Of a DNA stretch of 64,000 bases, positions 10,279-19,653 are shown piece by piece. Source of the DNA: Sulfurimicrobium lacus. GTDB taxonomy: Bacteria; Pseudomonadota; Gammaproteobacteria; Burkholderiales; Sulfuricellaceae. The notes under the pieces were generated by a model, which was not told where the DNA came from, ran no database searches, and was given only the letters and a program-made list of their open reading frames with translations. The position numbers and the translations under genes were made by a program. Where the stretch lies: NCBI RefSeq assembly GCF_011764585.1, contig NZ_AP022853.1, forward strand, positions 1,905,501 through 1,969,500, given 5' to 3'. Positions within the stretch are counted from its first letter, which is position 1, and the number at the start of each line of letters is the position of its first letter.

Positions 10279-13200
10279 TTATTGCAGTCGCTTGAAGAAT
10301 TGTTTGATGGCGCCAACCCGCTGCTCGATATCCGGCAACGGGGCGGTAATCCTGATTTTATCGGGTCCGGCCAGCTTGCAGCCGGGTTGCTTCTGGATGA
10401 ACTGAATGATTTTAACAGGGTCGATCGGCGGGTTGGGCACGAATTGCGCCACGATGGCTTCGCTGCTGGCGTCGATTTTTACAATGCCTAGCGGCTTGGC
10501 GAGAATGCGCAGGTGGTGCGTTTCGAGCAAGGCCGTGGCGGGCGGCGGCAGCAGTCCGAAGCGGTCGATCAACTCCTCGTGCAGAACGTCCAGCTCGTCC
10601 TGGCTGTCGCAGTTGGCGAGCCGCTTGTACAGCGTCAGGCGCTGGTTGATGTCGCCGCAATATTCCTTGGGCAGCAGCGCCGGGGTGTGCAGGTTGATTT
10701 CCGTGGTGACGCACAGCGGCTGGGCGAGATCCGGTTCCTTGCCGTCCCTGAGCGCTTTCACCGCCTGGTTGAGCATGTCGGCGTAAAGGCTGAAACCGAT
10801 CTCCTGCATGTCGCCGCTCTGGCCTTCTCCCAGTATCTCGCCCGCGCCGCGGATTTCCAGGTCGTGCATCGAAAGGTAAAAGCCCGCCCCCAGGTCTTCC
10901 ATCATCTGAATCGCTTCCAGGCGTTTTTTCGCCTGCGGCGTCAGCGCTGCTTCATCGCCGGGGGTGAGCAGGTAGGCGTAAGCCTGGTGGTGCGAGCGCC
11001 CGACACGGCCGCGCAGCTGGTGCAGCTGGGCCAGGCCGAACTTGTCGGCGCGGTTCATGATGATGGTGTTGGCAGTGGGGATGTCGATGCCGGTTTCGAT
11101 GATGGTGGTGCACAGCAGTACATTGAAGCGCTGCTGGTAGAAGTCGCGCATGATGTGTTCCAGTTCGCGCTCGCGCAGTTGGCCGTGGGCCACGCCGATG
11201 CGCGCCTCGGGCAGCAGCTTGGCGAGTTTTTCCTGCACGTTGAGGATGGTTTCCACCTCGTTGTGCAGGAAATACACCTGGCCGCCGCGCTTCAGCTCGC
11301 GCAGCACCGCCTCGCGGATCACGCCGTCGCTGTGGGGTGCGACGAAGGTCTTGATGGCCAGGCGTTTTTGCGGCGCGGTGGCGATGACGGAAAAGTCGCG
11401 CAGGCCTTCCAGCGACATCGACAGGGTGCGCGGAATGGGTGTGGCGGTGAGCGTCAGCACGTCCACCTCGGCGCGCAAGGCCTTGAGCTGCTCCTTCTGG
11501 CGCACCCCGAAGCGGTGTTCCTCGTCCACGATCACCAGGCCGAGGTTGTTGAATTTCACGTCCTTCTGGATCAGCTTGTGGGTGCCGATGACGATGTCGA
11601 TATTGCCCGCAGCCAGTCCCTTGAGTGCCTCGGTCTGTTCCTTGGCGGAGCGGAAGCGCGACAGTTCCGCGATCTTCACCGGCCAGTCGGCGAAACGGTC
11701 GGAAAAGTTGTTGAAATGCTGTTCCGCGAGCAGCGTGGTGGGCACCAGGATCGCCACCTGCTTGCCGTCGGCGACCGCGACGAAAGCCGCGCGCAAGGCG
11801 ACTTCGGTCTTGCCGAAGCCGACGTCGCCGCACACCAGCCGGTCCATGGGGCGACCCGAGGTCATGTCCTCGATCACCGCCTGGATCGCGGCGGCCTGGT
11901 CGGGGGTTTCCTCGAAGTCGAAACTGGCGGCGAAGGCCTCGTAATCGCGCGGGTTGAGCTTGAAGGTATAGCCCTGGCGCGCGGCGCGCTGGGCATAAAG
12001 ATTGAGCAGTTCGGCTGCGGTATCGCGCGCCTGCTGCTGCGCCTTCTTCTTCGCTTTTTCCCATTGTCCGCTGCCGAGCCTGTGCAGCGGTGCCGAATCG
12101 GGCGCCGCGCCGCTGTAGCGGCTGATGACGTGGAGGTTGGACACCGGCACGTAGAGCTTGTCGCTGCCGGCATACTCCAGGTGGAGAAACTCGGTTTCCC
12201 CTTCGCCAAGGTCCAGGTTGACCAGGCCGAGGTAGCGCCCGATGCCGTGCTGCTCGTGCACCACCGGGTCGCCGACCTTGAGCTCGGAAAGGTCGCGCAG
12301 CATGTTCTCGACGTTGCTCTTGCGCGTCGACTCGCGCAGTCGCGACTGGCGTACCTGGGTGGCGTAGAGCTCGGTTTCGGTGATTAATGCGAGTGAGGGG
12401 TGAGGGGTAAGGTGTGAGGCGTCGGCGGTGAGGAGAAAGCCGGTGGACAGGCCCCCCGCGCCCAGCATGAAACGCTCCGTGCTGGATTCGAATTGAGCAA
12501 AGTTTTCGCACATGGCAGGTTTCAGGCCATGCTCGGCCAGGTACTGGGCCATGGTTTCGCTCCGTCCCAGGCTTTCGGCCACGAGCAGGATGCGGCCGTT
12601 GAAGCTTTCCACGAAGCCGCGCAGTTTTTGCACCGGGCTTTCGGCGCGGCGATCCACCTGGACCGGCGGCACGGGCAGCGTCAGGGCAGGCTGATCCGCG
12701 TCACTCCTGATTTCGACGCGCGGGAACGGGCGGATGGCGCCGAAGAAAGTGTCCACCGAGAGAAACAGTTCTTCCGGCGGCAGCAGCGGACGGTTGCGGT
12801 CGCCGCTCAGCAGGCGGAAACGCGAGCGGGTGTCGAGCCAGAACTGTTCTGCCGCGCCTTCGAGGTCGTGGTGCAGGCAAAGCAGGGCATTCTCCGGCAG
12901 GTAGTCGAGCAGCGTCGCGGTGTGGTCGAAAAACAGTGGCAGGTAATACTCGATGCCCAAGGGGGCGAGGCCGTTGCTGACGTCCTTGTAGAGCTGGCTT
13001 TTAGACGGATCGCCCTCGAATTTTTCGCGGAAGTTCTGGCGGAACAGGCTGATGCCGGCTTCATCCAGGGGGAATTCGCGCGCCGGCAGGAGGCGCACTT
13101 CCTTGACCGGGTAGATGCTGCGCTGGGTGTCCACATCGAAGGTACGGATGGACTCGATTTCCTGATCGAACAGGTCGAGCCGGTAAGGCACCGCGCTGCC

Positions 13201-13713
13201 CATGGGGAACAGGTCCACCAGCCCGCCCCGCACCGAGTACTCGCCCGGCGTGAGCACCTGGGTGACATGGGTGTAGCCCGCCAGGGTGAGTTGCTGGCGC
13301 AGGGCGTCGAGGTCGAGCTTCGTGCCCTGGTTGAGGAAAAAAGTGTGAGCGGCCAGGAACTCGCGTGGCGGCAGGCGGTAGAGCGCAGTGGTGACCGGCA
13401 CGATGACCACGTCGCAGGCATTGTGGGTGATCTGGTAGAGCGTCGCGAGGCGTTCGGAAACCAGGTCCTGGTGCGGGGAGAACTGGTCGTAAGGCAGTGT
13501 TTCCCAGTCCGGCAGCAGATGCACCGCGAGCTGCGGGGCAAAAAACGGCAGCTCATCACGCAGCCGCTGGGCTTGCCAGGCGGTCTCGGTCAGGATCACC
13601 AGCGGGCGGGCTTGGGTCGCCAGTTGGGCCAAAGCCAGGGCGTCGCTGGAACCGTGCAGGCCGGTGTAGCGGATGCGTTGCCCGGGAGCGGGAAGAGGCT
13701 GGTGAAGTAACAT
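10279..13713 (-). CDS. mfd: Transcription-repair coupling factor Mfd
   Basis: The 1144-residue protein has the Mfd architecture: UvrB-homology region, RNA polymerase-interaction domain (VGDPVVHEQHGIGRY), and a RecG-like translocase with Walker A CGDVGFGKTEVA, DEEHRFG box and the LHQLRGRVGRS motif VI, then the C-terminal autoinhibitory domain. Mfd removes RNA polymerase stalled at lesions and recruits UvrA. It is divergent from nothing on its 5' side except a 40-bp gap to ygfX, which has the same direction. An oddity is an extra stretch near residues 431-440 (SHLTPHPSL) encoded by the same heptamer that forms the array at 8950. The region next to it aligns with the E. coli linker before the RNA polymerase-interaction domain, so function is probably kept. 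Confidence 0.97.
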   Translation of the reverse strand: MLLHQPLPAPGQRIRYTGLHGSSDALALAQLATQARPLVILTETAWQAQRLRDELPFFAPQLAVHLLPDWETLPYDQFSPHQDLVSERLATLYQITHNACDVVIVPVTTALYRLPPREFLAAHTFFLNQGTKLDLDALRQQLTLAGYTHVTQVLTPGEYSVRGGLVDLFPMGSAVPYRLDLFDQEIESIRTFDVDTQRSIYPVKEVRLLPAREFPLDEAGISLFRQNFREKFEGDPSKSQLYKDVSNGLAPLGIEYYLPLFFDHTATLLDYLPENALLCLHHDLEGAAEQFWLDTRSRFRLLSGDRNRPLLPPEELFLSVDTFFGAIRPFPRVEIRSDADQPALTLPVPPVQVDRRAESPVQKLRGFVESFNGRILLVAESLGRSETMAQYLAEHGLKPAMCENFAQFESSTERFMLGAGGLSTGFLLTADASHLTPHPSLALITETELYATQVRQSRLRESTRKSNVENMLRDLSELKVGDPVVHEQHGIGRYLGLVNLDLGEGETEFLHLEYAGSDKLYVPVSNLHVISRYSGAAPDSAPLHRLGSGQWEKAKKKAQQQARDTAAELLNLYAQRAARQGYTFKLNPRDYEAFAASFDFEETPDQAAAIQAVIEDMTSGRPMDRLVCGDVGFGKTEVALRAAFVAVADGKQVAILVPTTLLAEQHFNNFSDRFADWPVKIAELSRFRSAKEQTEALKGLAAGNIDIVIGTHKLIQKDVKFNNLGLVIVDEEHRFGVRQKEQLKALRAEVDVLTLTATPIPRTLSMSLEGLRDFSVIATAPQKRLAIKTFVAPHSDGVIREAVLRELKRGGQVYFLHNEVETILNVQEKLAKLLPEARIGVAHGQLRERELEHIMRDFYQQRFNVLLCTTIIETGIDIPTANTIIMNRADKFGLAQLHQLRGRVGRSHHQAYAYLLTPGDEAALTPQAKKRLEAIQMMEDLGAGFYLSMHDLEIRGAGEILGEGQSGDMQEIGFSLYADMLNQAVKALRDGKEPDLAQPLCVTTEINLHTPALLPKEYCGDINQRLTLYKRLANCDSQDELDVLHEELIDRFGLLPPPATALLETHHLRILAKPLGIVKIDASSEAIVAQFVPNPPIDPVKIIQFIQKQPGCKLAGPDKIRITAPLPDIEQRVGAIKQFFKRLQ
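12394..12407. repeat. Two TGAGGGG heptamers inside mfd
   Basis: Two perfect TGAGGGG units, flanked by degenerate copies (GAG to the left, TAAGGTGTGAGG to the right), lie in the mfd coding strand complement. They encode LTPHPS in frame and match the unit of the array at 8950-9019. Confidence 0.85.
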
Positions 13714-13756
13714 CGCGATGAGGGGTTAAAAACGGGCAATTATACCAGCAAGCGCA

Positions 13757-14191
13757 TTACCGCTTTGCCGGGTCGGCGTATTTCCAGCGCAGCAAAACCC
13801 GCAGTTTTCTCCGTCCCTCGGCATCGGCCGAATCGGGAAAAATCACGGCATGGCGCGGCATCCTGCGGCCGTCCGGCTTGAAATTGAGGACGCTGAGCCA
13901 CGGCGAGGCCAGGCTGGAGCCGAGCAGTTTTGCCTCGTGCCACGCCCCGTCGCGGGTCTGGTAAGCGCATTGGCAATCCGGGCTGAAACGCAGGCGGGTA
14001 ATGGAGTCCGGCGCGGCGAGCCGGCCATCGCGCCGCAGGTGAAACAGGAAGCTTGCCGCCAACAGCAGGCTGGCCGCAAGCTGCAGGGGCAATATCAACG
14101 GCATGACCCAGATCAGCAGCAGCGAAACGGCGTGTGCCGCTGCCAGCAGCATGCCAAGGGTACGCGAAGGACGGAGTTGCAGATCGAGCAT
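13757..14191 (-). CDS. YgfX/CptA-like inner-membrane protein
   Basis: This 144-residue protein starts MLDLQLRPSR, has two closely spaced membrane segments (about residues 11-33 and 35-50) and a basic soluble C-terminal region ending RKLRVLLRWKY. That architecture, and its location back-to-back with ygfZ, match E. coli YgfX (CptA), a small membrane protein encoded with SdhE. No sdhE-like gene is present in the 84-bp gap or nearby, so any partnership with SdhE would have to involve a distant locus. The family call rests on architecture and synteny, not on invariant residues. Confidence 0.65.
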   Translation of the reverse strand: MLDLQLRPSRTLGMLLAAAHAVSLLLIWVMPLILPLQLAASLLLAASFLFHLRRDGRLAAPDSITRLRFSPDCQCAYQTRDGAWHEAKLLGSSLASPWLSVLNFKPDGRRMPRHAVIFPDSADAEGRRKLRVLLRWKYADPAKR

Positions 14192-14275
14192 GGTTTCCAG
14201 GGCTTGTAAAAAAGGCTAAAGGGCCTTATTTTAGCCGCTAATCAATCACGACTAAATTTCTCGGAAATAAATAAC

Positions 14276-15307
14276 ATGAATTTAACCTGGCAGGATTTCT
14301 TGCGCGTTGCCGGTGCGCATTTCGACAACGGGCAGCTTGTTCATTTCGGTAACCCGCAGCAGGAAATCGCGGCAGCCAGCAGCGGCACTATTCTCACCGA
14401 CCTTTCTCATTTTAGCGTGATCCAGTTCTCCGGCGATGACAGCGAGACATTCCTGCAGGGGCAGTTGAGCTGCGACGTGCGCCAGGCGCTGCAAAACCAT
14501 GCCCAGTTCGGCAGTTATTGCACGCCCAAGGGGCGCATGCTGGCGACGTTCCTGCTGTGGCGCAACGCCGATGGCTTCCAGATGCAGCTCCCCGCTTCAT
14601 TGCGCGAGGCGATTCAAAAGCGCCTGAGCATGTACGTGCTGCGCTCCAAGGTCAAGGTGAGCGATGCCAGTGCGGTAACGGTGCGTCTCGGCATCGCCGG
14701 CCCGGGGGCTGCCGCAGCTGTGGCCGAGTTGGGCGGCGCAGTGCCGGAAGAAGACTACACAGTGGCCCAAGTAGGTCCGGCGAACGTGATTCGTCTGTCG
14801 GGCCAGCGTTTCGAGCTGGTGCTGCCTACAGAGGATGCACCCGGCGCGTGGCAGGCGTTGAGCAAGCATTGCACGCCGGCAGGTAGCGGGCGCTGGGAAT
14901 GGCTCGATATCCAGGCCGGCATTCCCACCGTCACGGCCGGCACTCAGGAACAGTTCGTGCCGCAAATGGCCAACCTGGAGCTGATCGGTGGCGTGAGCTT
15001 CACCAAGGGGTGTTATCCCGGCCAGGAAATCGTGGCGCGTTCGCAGTACCTGGGCAAGGTGAAGCGTCGCATGTACCGCGCGCACCTTCAGTCCGATGTC
15101 TCGCCTCAGCCTGGTGATGTCTTGTTTGGCCAAGGACCATCTGAGCAATCCGGCGGCATGGTTGTGAATACACAGCCTGCGCCTGAGGGCGGGTTTGATA
15201 TGCTGGCCGTGATACTTAACGCCAGCCTGGAATCCGGAGCCGTACACTGGAAAACCCCGGATGGGCCGGTGCTGAAGCTGCTGTCGTTGCCTTACAGCGT
15301 CGAGTAA
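14276..15307 (+). CDS. ygfZ: Folate-binding protein YgfZ
   Basis: The 343-residue protein is related to the T-protein of glycine cleavage and carries the diagnostic KGCYPGQE motif (about residue 247), whose cysteine is essential in YgfZ. YgfZ uses tetrahydrofolate and helps repair or assemble certain iron-sulfur enzymes such as MiaB. N-terminal motifs LSHFSVIQFSGDD and FLQGQLSCDV fit the GcvT-like fold. It is divergent from the YgfX-like gene, as in E. coli, and convergent with nadB, from which it is separated by only 4 bp. Confidence 0.93.
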   Translation: MNLTWQDFLRVAGAHFDNGQLVHFGNPQQEIAAASSGTILTDLSHFSVIQFSGDDSETFLQGQLSCDVRQALQNHAQFGSYCTPKGRMLATFLLWRNADGFQMQLPASLREAIQKRLSMYVLRSKVKVSDASAVTVRLGIAGPGAAAAVAELGGAVPEEDYTVAQVGPANVIRLSGQRFELVLPTEDAPGAWQALSKHCTPAGSGRWEWLDIQAGIPTVTAGTQEQFVPQMANLELIGGVSFTKGCYPGQEIVARSQYLGKVKRRMYRAHLQSDVSPQPGDVLFGQGPSEQSGGMVVNTQPAPEGGFDMLAVILNASLESGAVHWKTPDGPVLKLLSLPYSVE

Positions 15308-15311
15308 CGCC

Positions 15312-16898
15312 CTAGTCCGGCACCAGCACGGTGTTTTCCGCAGCGGGCAGCTGTTCCGGGTAATCGCGGCTGAAGTGCAGGCCGCGGCTTTCGTGCCGCA
15401 GCATGGCGCTATGCACGATCAGTTCGGCGGTCTGCACCAGGTTGCGCAGCTCGATCAGGTCGTTGCTGACGCGGAAATTGCTGTAATACTCGTCGATCTC
15501 TTCCTGCAGCAGCTTGATGCGTTTCAGGGCGCGCTGCAGGCGCTTGCTGGTGCGCACGATGCCGACGTAATCCCACATGAAACGGCGCAATTCGTCCCAG
15601 TTGTGGGAAATGATGATTTCCTCGTCGGCGTCGGTGACGCGGCTTTCGTCCCATTCCGCCAGGGGCTGCAGCGGGCCGTCCGGCTGCTGCAGGATATCCC
15701 GTGCGGCAGCCTGGGCGAACACGATGCATTCCAGCAGCGAATTGCTTGCCAGCCGGTTGGCGCCATGCAGCCCGGTATGGGCGACTTCGCCTATGGCGTA
15801 AAGATTGTGGATGTCGGTGCGGCCGCGCTGATCGGTCATGATGCCGCCGCAGGTGTAATGCGCGGCGGGAACCACGGGGATGGGGTCCTTCGTGATGTCG
15901 ATGCCCAGCTCCAGGCAGCGCGCATAAATATTGGGAAAGTGCTCCTTGAGAAAGGCTTCCGGCTTGTGCGAAATGTCGAGATAGACGCAATCCAGGCCGC
16001 GCTTTTTCATTTCGAAGTCGATGGCCCTGGCGACCACGTCGCGCGGCGCCAGTTCGGCGCGGCTATCGTGAGCGGGCATGAAGCGCGTGCCGTCGGGCAG
16101 CTTGAGCAAGCCGCCTTCGCCGCGCACCGCTTCGGTGATAAGGAAGGACTTGGCGTGGGGGTGGTACAGGCAGGTGGGATGAAACTGGATGAATTCCATG
16201 TTGGCCACCCGGCAACCGGCGCGCCAGCCCATGGCCACGCCGTCCCCGGCCGCGACGTCGGGGTTGGTGGTGTAGAGATAAACCTTGCCCGCGCCGCCCG
16301 TAGCCAGCGCGACATGCTGGGCGGAAAGGGTGACCACTTTCCCGGAGCTGTTGTCGAGGGCGTACAGCCCGAAGCAGCGATTGGCCAGCGCCGGTTCCTT
16401 GAGGCCCAGCTTTTTCCCGGTGATGAGGTCGATGGCGATGTGCTCTTCCAGCAGGGTGATGTTGGGGTGCGTCTTGATCTGTGCCGACAGGGTCAGCTGC
16501 ACCGCAGCGCCGGTGGCGTCGGCGGCGTGCACGATGCGGCGGTGGCTATGGCCGCCTTCGCGCGTGAGGTGGAGTTCCTCGGCATGCAGTTCGTCATGGC
16601 TGAACTGTACGCCTTGCTCGAGCAGCCATTCGATCGCCGGTTTGCCGTGCTCCACGACGAAACGCGTCATGCTTTCGCTGCACAATCCGGCTCCGGCGAC
16701 CAGGGTGTCCTGCACATGCGACTGGATTGAGTCATCATCACCCAGCACGGCGGCGATCCCGCCCTGCGCCCAGTTGCTGGCGCCATCGAGCAGGGCCTTT
16801 TTGGTGATCAGGCCGATTTTCTTGTGCGCGGCCAGTTGCAGGGCGAGCGTCATGCCAGCTAGTCCGCTGCCGATAATAACCACGTCGAATTGTTTCAC
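15312..16898 (-). CDS. nadB: L-aspartate oxidase
   Basis: This flavoprotein oxidises L-aspartate to iminoaspartate, the first step of de novo NAD synthesis. The N-terminal FAD motif is [13 protein letters not shown], followed by [23 protein letters not shown], the active-site region [13 protein letters not shown] and the C-terminal [16 protein letters not shown] choose the GTG at 16898 (AGGA nine bases upstream), giving 528 residues, close to the usual length. The open frame extends to 16967 with an ATG at 16934 as alternative. It is divergent from rpoE, exactly as in E. coli. Confidence 0.96.
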   Translation of the reverse strand: MKQFDVVIIGSGLAGMTLALQLAAHKKIGLITKKALLDGASNWAQGGIAAVLGDDDSIQSHVQDTLVAGAGLCSESMTRFVVEHGKPAIEWLLEQGVQFSHDELHAEELHLTREGGHSHRRIVHAADATGAAVQLTLSAQIKTHPNITLLEEHIAIDLITGKKLGLKEPALANRCFGLYALDNSSGKVVTLSAQHVALATGGAGKVYLYTTNPDVAAGDGVAMGWRAGCRVANMEFIQFHPTCLYHPHAKSFLITEAVRGEGGLLKLPDGTRFMPAHDSRAELAPRDVVARAIDFEMKKRGLDCVYLDISHKPEAFLKEHFPNIYARCLELGIDITKDPIPVVPAAHYTCGGIMTDQRGRTDIHNLYAIGEVAHTGLHGANRLASNSLLECIVFAQAAARDILQQPDGPLQPLAEWDESRVTDADEEIIISHNWDELRRFMWDYVGIVRTSKRLQRALKRIKLLQEEIDEYYSNFRVSNDLIELRNLVQTAELIVHSAMLRHESRGLHFSRDYPEQLPAAENTVLVPD

Positions 16899-17018
16899 AC
16901 CCGGTCCTGTACAAAATGAAAGCGGGAAAATCATACCATGCAGCCTATTGCCTACGCGCAATCCCACCCAAGGTTGCGTGAACTAATTACATATAACTGC
17001 TGTCTTTGGTTGAGGCGT

Positions 17019-17046
17019 TTGATGGATTGTGTCTATCCGGCATAAT
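17019..17046 (+). promoter_or_regulatory. Candidate promoter upstream of rpoE
   Basis: TTGATG at 17019-17024 and CATAAT at 17041-17046 are 16 bp apart, 50 bp before the rpoE start. I found no match to the sigma-E consensus (GGAACTT...TCTGA) here, so autoregulation is not evident from sequence. Confidence 0.35.
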
Positions 17047-17097
17047 GCAGCGAAAGCGCTATACTAAAAATAAATAGCATCAGGGAGCGAAACCCAT

Positions 17098-17697
17098 ATG
17101 GGTGACCGGGAAATTGACCAGCAACTGGTCGAGCGTGCGCAACGCGGTGACAAGCACGCCTTCGAGTTGCTGGTGGCCAAGTATCAGCGCAAGCTGGCGC
17201 GGCTGTTGTCGCGCTTTATTCGCGACGCCGCGGAGGTCGAGGATGTGTCGCAGGAGGCCTTTATCAAGGCTTACCGCGCCTTGCCTTCGTTCCGGGGCGA
17301 GAGTGCGTTCTATACATGGCTGTATCGCATCGGCATCAATACCGCCAAGAATTACCTGGTGGCGCAAGGGCGGCGCGCGCCGACCGTGACTGTGTACGAC
17401 AATGAAGAAGCCGAAGGCTTCGAGGGCGGCGACGAGTTGCGCGATATCAATACGCCCGAGAATGCAATGATGAGTAAACAAATTGCTGAAACTGTGAACT
17501 CCGCGGTGGACGCATTGCCAGAAGAGTTAAGAACCGCGATTACCCTGCGCGAGATCGAGGGTTTGAGTTACGAAGATATTGCACAGGTCATGAATTGCCC
17601 AATTGGTACGGTGCGATCGCGTATTTTTCGTGCACGCGATGCGATTTCGGAAAAGCTGCGACCACTGCTGGACACGCAAGGAGACAAGAGATGGTAA
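17098..17697 (+). CDS. rpoE: RNA polymerase sigma-E factor (RpoE/AlgU)
   Basis: The 199-residue ECF sigma factor has region 2 (DAAEVEDVSQEAFIKAYRAL, FYTWLYRIGINTAKNYL) and region 4 (LREIEGLSYEDIAQVM, GTVRSRIFRARD). It directs transcription of envelope-stress genes when released from the anti-sigma factor RseA. The insertion between regions 2 and 4 (GRRAPTVTVYDNEEAEGFE) is typical of the RpoE/AlgU group. GGGAG precedes the ATG. Its stop codon lies inside the rseA start region (7-nt overlap), which couples synthesis of sigma factor and antagonist. Confidence 0.97.
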   Translation: MGDREIDQQLVERAQRGDKHAFELLVAKYQRKLARLLSRFIRDAAEVEDVSQEAFIKAYRALPSFRGESAFYTWLYRIGINTAKNYLVAQGRRAPTVTVYDNEEAEGFEGGDELRDINTPENAMMSKQIAETVNSAVDALPEELRTAITLREIEGLSYEDIAQVMNCPIGTVRSRIFRARDAISEKLRPLLDTQGDKRW

Positions 17698-18191
17698 GGA
17701 CTAACGAGAAAATTTCACAGCTGATGGATGGCGAGTTGGACGATGCGGAAGCGCAGCGTTTCTTCGCCGCATTGCAGGATTCCGAAGCGCAACGTGAGTG
17801 GCAGGCCTACCATCTGATCGGCGATGTTTTACGCGACACTTCAGTAGTTTCCGACGATTTTATGGGGCGCTTCAGTGAGCGTCTGGCTGGTGAGCCGACC
17901 GTGCTCGCGCCGCATCGCACGTCCAGGCACAACACACGCACCATAGCCTTGTCCGCCGCTGCTTCCGTGACGGCGGTGGGGTTGGTGGTGTGGGCGGTTT
18001 TGCAGACGGGTGCTGTGCATGCTCCACCCGCAGACCTGGCCATGGCGAAAGCGCAGCAGGTCGAACTTGCGAGCGCCGATGTCAATCCTTACCTGCTCGC
18101 GCATCAGGAATACTCGCCCAGCGTAGCCATGGAGGGTGTAGCCCCTTATATCCGCACGGTTTCCGAAACCCGTGAGGTCGCCGCCCGATGA
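17691..18191 (+). CDS. rseA: Anti-sigma-E factor RseA/MucA
   Basis: The 166-residue protein has an N-terminal cytoplasmic anti-sigma domain (KISQLMDGELDD, WQAYHLIGDVLRD), one transmembrane helix at about 85-105 and a periplasmic tail. RseA sequesters RpoE at the inner membrane until cleaved by DegS and RseP. AAGGAGACAAGAG precedes the ATG at 17691; upstream in-frame starts belong to the rpoE coding region. It overlaps rpoE by 7 nt and rseB by 4 nt (ATGA), so stoichiometry is likely set by coupling. Confidence 0.92.
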   Translation: MVRTNEKISQLMDGELDDAEAQRFFAALQDSEAQREWQAYHLIGDVLRDTSVVSDDFMGRFSERLAGEPTVLAPHRTSRHNTRTIALSAAASVTAVGLVVWAVLQTGAVHAPPADLAMAKAQQVELASADVNPYLLAHQEYSPSVAMEGVAPYIRTVSETREVAAR

Positions 18192-19144
18192 GAAAGTTGC
18201 GTCATGTATTGCTGATGCTGATATTTTTGCCAGGGGTAGCCCTGGCGGAGAAGGCCGGCGGAGACGGTACGGCCTGGCTGCAGAAGATGGCGTCTGCTGC
18301 TCACCTTATCAATTACAGCGGCACTTTCGTCTATCGTCACGACGGTTACATGGAAACTTCCCGCATCTTGCATGTTTCGGATGCGAGCGGCGAGCATGAA
18401 AAGCTCGAAGTGCTGGATGGTCCGCCGCGCGAGATCGTGCGCAACAACGATGAAGTAATCTGCTACATGCCGGAAAGTAAGGCTGTGGTCGTGGAAAAGC
18501 GCAAGTCGCACAAGAGTTTTCCGGCCCTTTTGCCCGTACAGCTGGCGGGCATCGCTGAAAACTACACGATCAAACTGGGCAGCGTGGAGCGCGTGGCCGG
18601 ATACGATTGTCAGAACGTCATGCTGGAACCGCGCGATGTTTACCGTTACGGACACCGCCTGTGCGCCGACAGCGCCAGCGGGCTGTTGCTCAAGGCCAGC
18701 ACCCTGAATGAGAAAAACGAAGTCGTGGACCAGTTTTTCTTCACCCAGGCCAGCATCGGCGGCACTATCGATCCTGAACAGCTGAAATCGAAATATGCGG
18801 CAAAGCCACAGGTAAGCATACAAAACACGCAAACAGAGGTCGACCCCGGCTGGCTGATCAAATCGCCGCCTGCGGGGTTCAAGAAAATCATGGCCTTGAA
18901 ACGTTCCTTTCCCGGCAAGAAATTCCCCACCAATCATCTGGTTTTTTCCGATCAACTGGCAGCGGTATCCGTGTTCATCGAGCCGCTCGCCGGCATACTG
19001 AAACCAGTATCCGGACTTTCCAGCCAGGGCGCCATCAACGTTTATACCAAGGCCGTAGGCGAATATCAGGTAACGGTACTGGGCGAAGTGCCGGCCGCCA
19101 CCGTGACGCAAATCGGCAATTCGGTGTCATTTGTCGCAAAATAG
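18188..19144 (+). CDS. rseB: Sigma-E regulatory protein RseB/MucB
   Basis: The 318-residue periplasmic protein has a signal peptide (MRKLRHVLLMLIFLPGVALA) and the conserved INYSGTFVYRHDGYMETSRI opening of the MucB/RseB N-terminal lipid-sensing domain, followed by the smaller C-terminal RseA-binding domain. It caps RseA and blocks its cleavage until lipopolysaccharide signals arrive. The start ATG overlaps the rseA stop. A short 29-bp gap precedes rseC. Confidence 0.95.
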   Translation: MRKLRHVLLMLIFLPGVALAEKAGGDGTAWLQKMASAAHLINYSGTFVYRHDGYMETSRILHVSDASGEHEKLEVLDGPPREIVRNNDEVICYMPESKAVVVEKRKSHKSFPALLPVQLAGIAENYTIKLGSVERVAGYDCQNVMLEPRDVYRYGHRLCADSASGLLLKASTLNEKNEVVDQFFFTQASIGGTIDPEQLKSKYAAKPQVSIQNTQTEVDPGWLIKSPPAGFKKIMALKRSFPGKKFPTNHLVFSDQLAAVSVFIEPLAGILKPVSGLSSQGAINVYTKAVGEYQVTVLGEVPAATVTQIGNSVSFVAK

Positions 19145-19173
19145 ACCAGGGCAATAAAGCGGCGGGGTTTCAC

Positions 19174-19653
19174 ATGTTGGAAGCAGAAGGCGTGATCGTG
19201 AAAATCGGGCAGGAGGGCGTGTTTGTGGAAACTTCACGCGTCCCGGCCTGTGGCAGCTGCAGCAGCAAGGAAGGCTGCGGCACGTCCACCCTGAGCCAGC
19301 TTCTGGGCAGCAAATCTTCCTCTTTCAAGGTACTCAACCCGATTGGCGCTGCGCTGGGAGAGCGCGTGGTGATCGGCATGGAAGAAGCGGCCCTGCTCAA
19401 GAGTTCTGTGCTGGTGTACCTGGTTCCCCTGGCATTCCTGATGGCGGGCGCCATATTGGGAGGGTGGCTGGCGCCGGCGCATTTAAAGGATGCCTACGCC
19501 ATTGGCGGCGTGCTCGTCGGGCTGGTTCTGGGTTTTGTAGCCTTGAAATGGATCAGCGCCAGTGCGGGAGAGAACAGGCAGTTCCAGCCTGTCATCCTGC
19601 GGCGGGTTTTTCCTCAAAACGTGGTCAAATTTGCAGGAGGTCGTGAACGATGA
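19174..19653 (+). CDS. rseC: SoxR-reducing/sigma-E regulatory protein RseC
   Basis: This 159-residue inner-membrane protein starts MLEAEGVIVKI, has the cysteine cluster CGSCSSKEGCG (about residues 25-35) and two membrane helices near 72-95 and 103-124. This is the RseC/MucC layout. In E. coli RseC takes part in reduction of SoxR together with the Rsx complex and modulates sigma-E. The stop overlaps the following protease gene start (ATGA). Confidence 0.93.
   Translation: MLEAEGVIVKIGQEGVFVETSRVPACGSCSSKEGCGTSTLSQLLGSKSSSFKVLNPIGAALGERVVIGMEEAALLKSSVLVYLVPLAFLMAGAILGGWLAPAHLKDAYAIGGVLVGLVLGFVALKWISASAGENRQFQPVILRRVFPQNVVKFAGGRER

Noticed and set aside
10513-12387. Long plus-strand open frame of 624 codons antisense to mfd
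   Set aside because: It is a GC-rich shadow frame with no recognisable motif, while mfd on the other strand has all its family motifs.
15375-16730. 451-codon plus-strand frame over nadB
   Set aside because: Antisense shadow of nadB; composition biased to Gln/His/Val typical of reverse frames.
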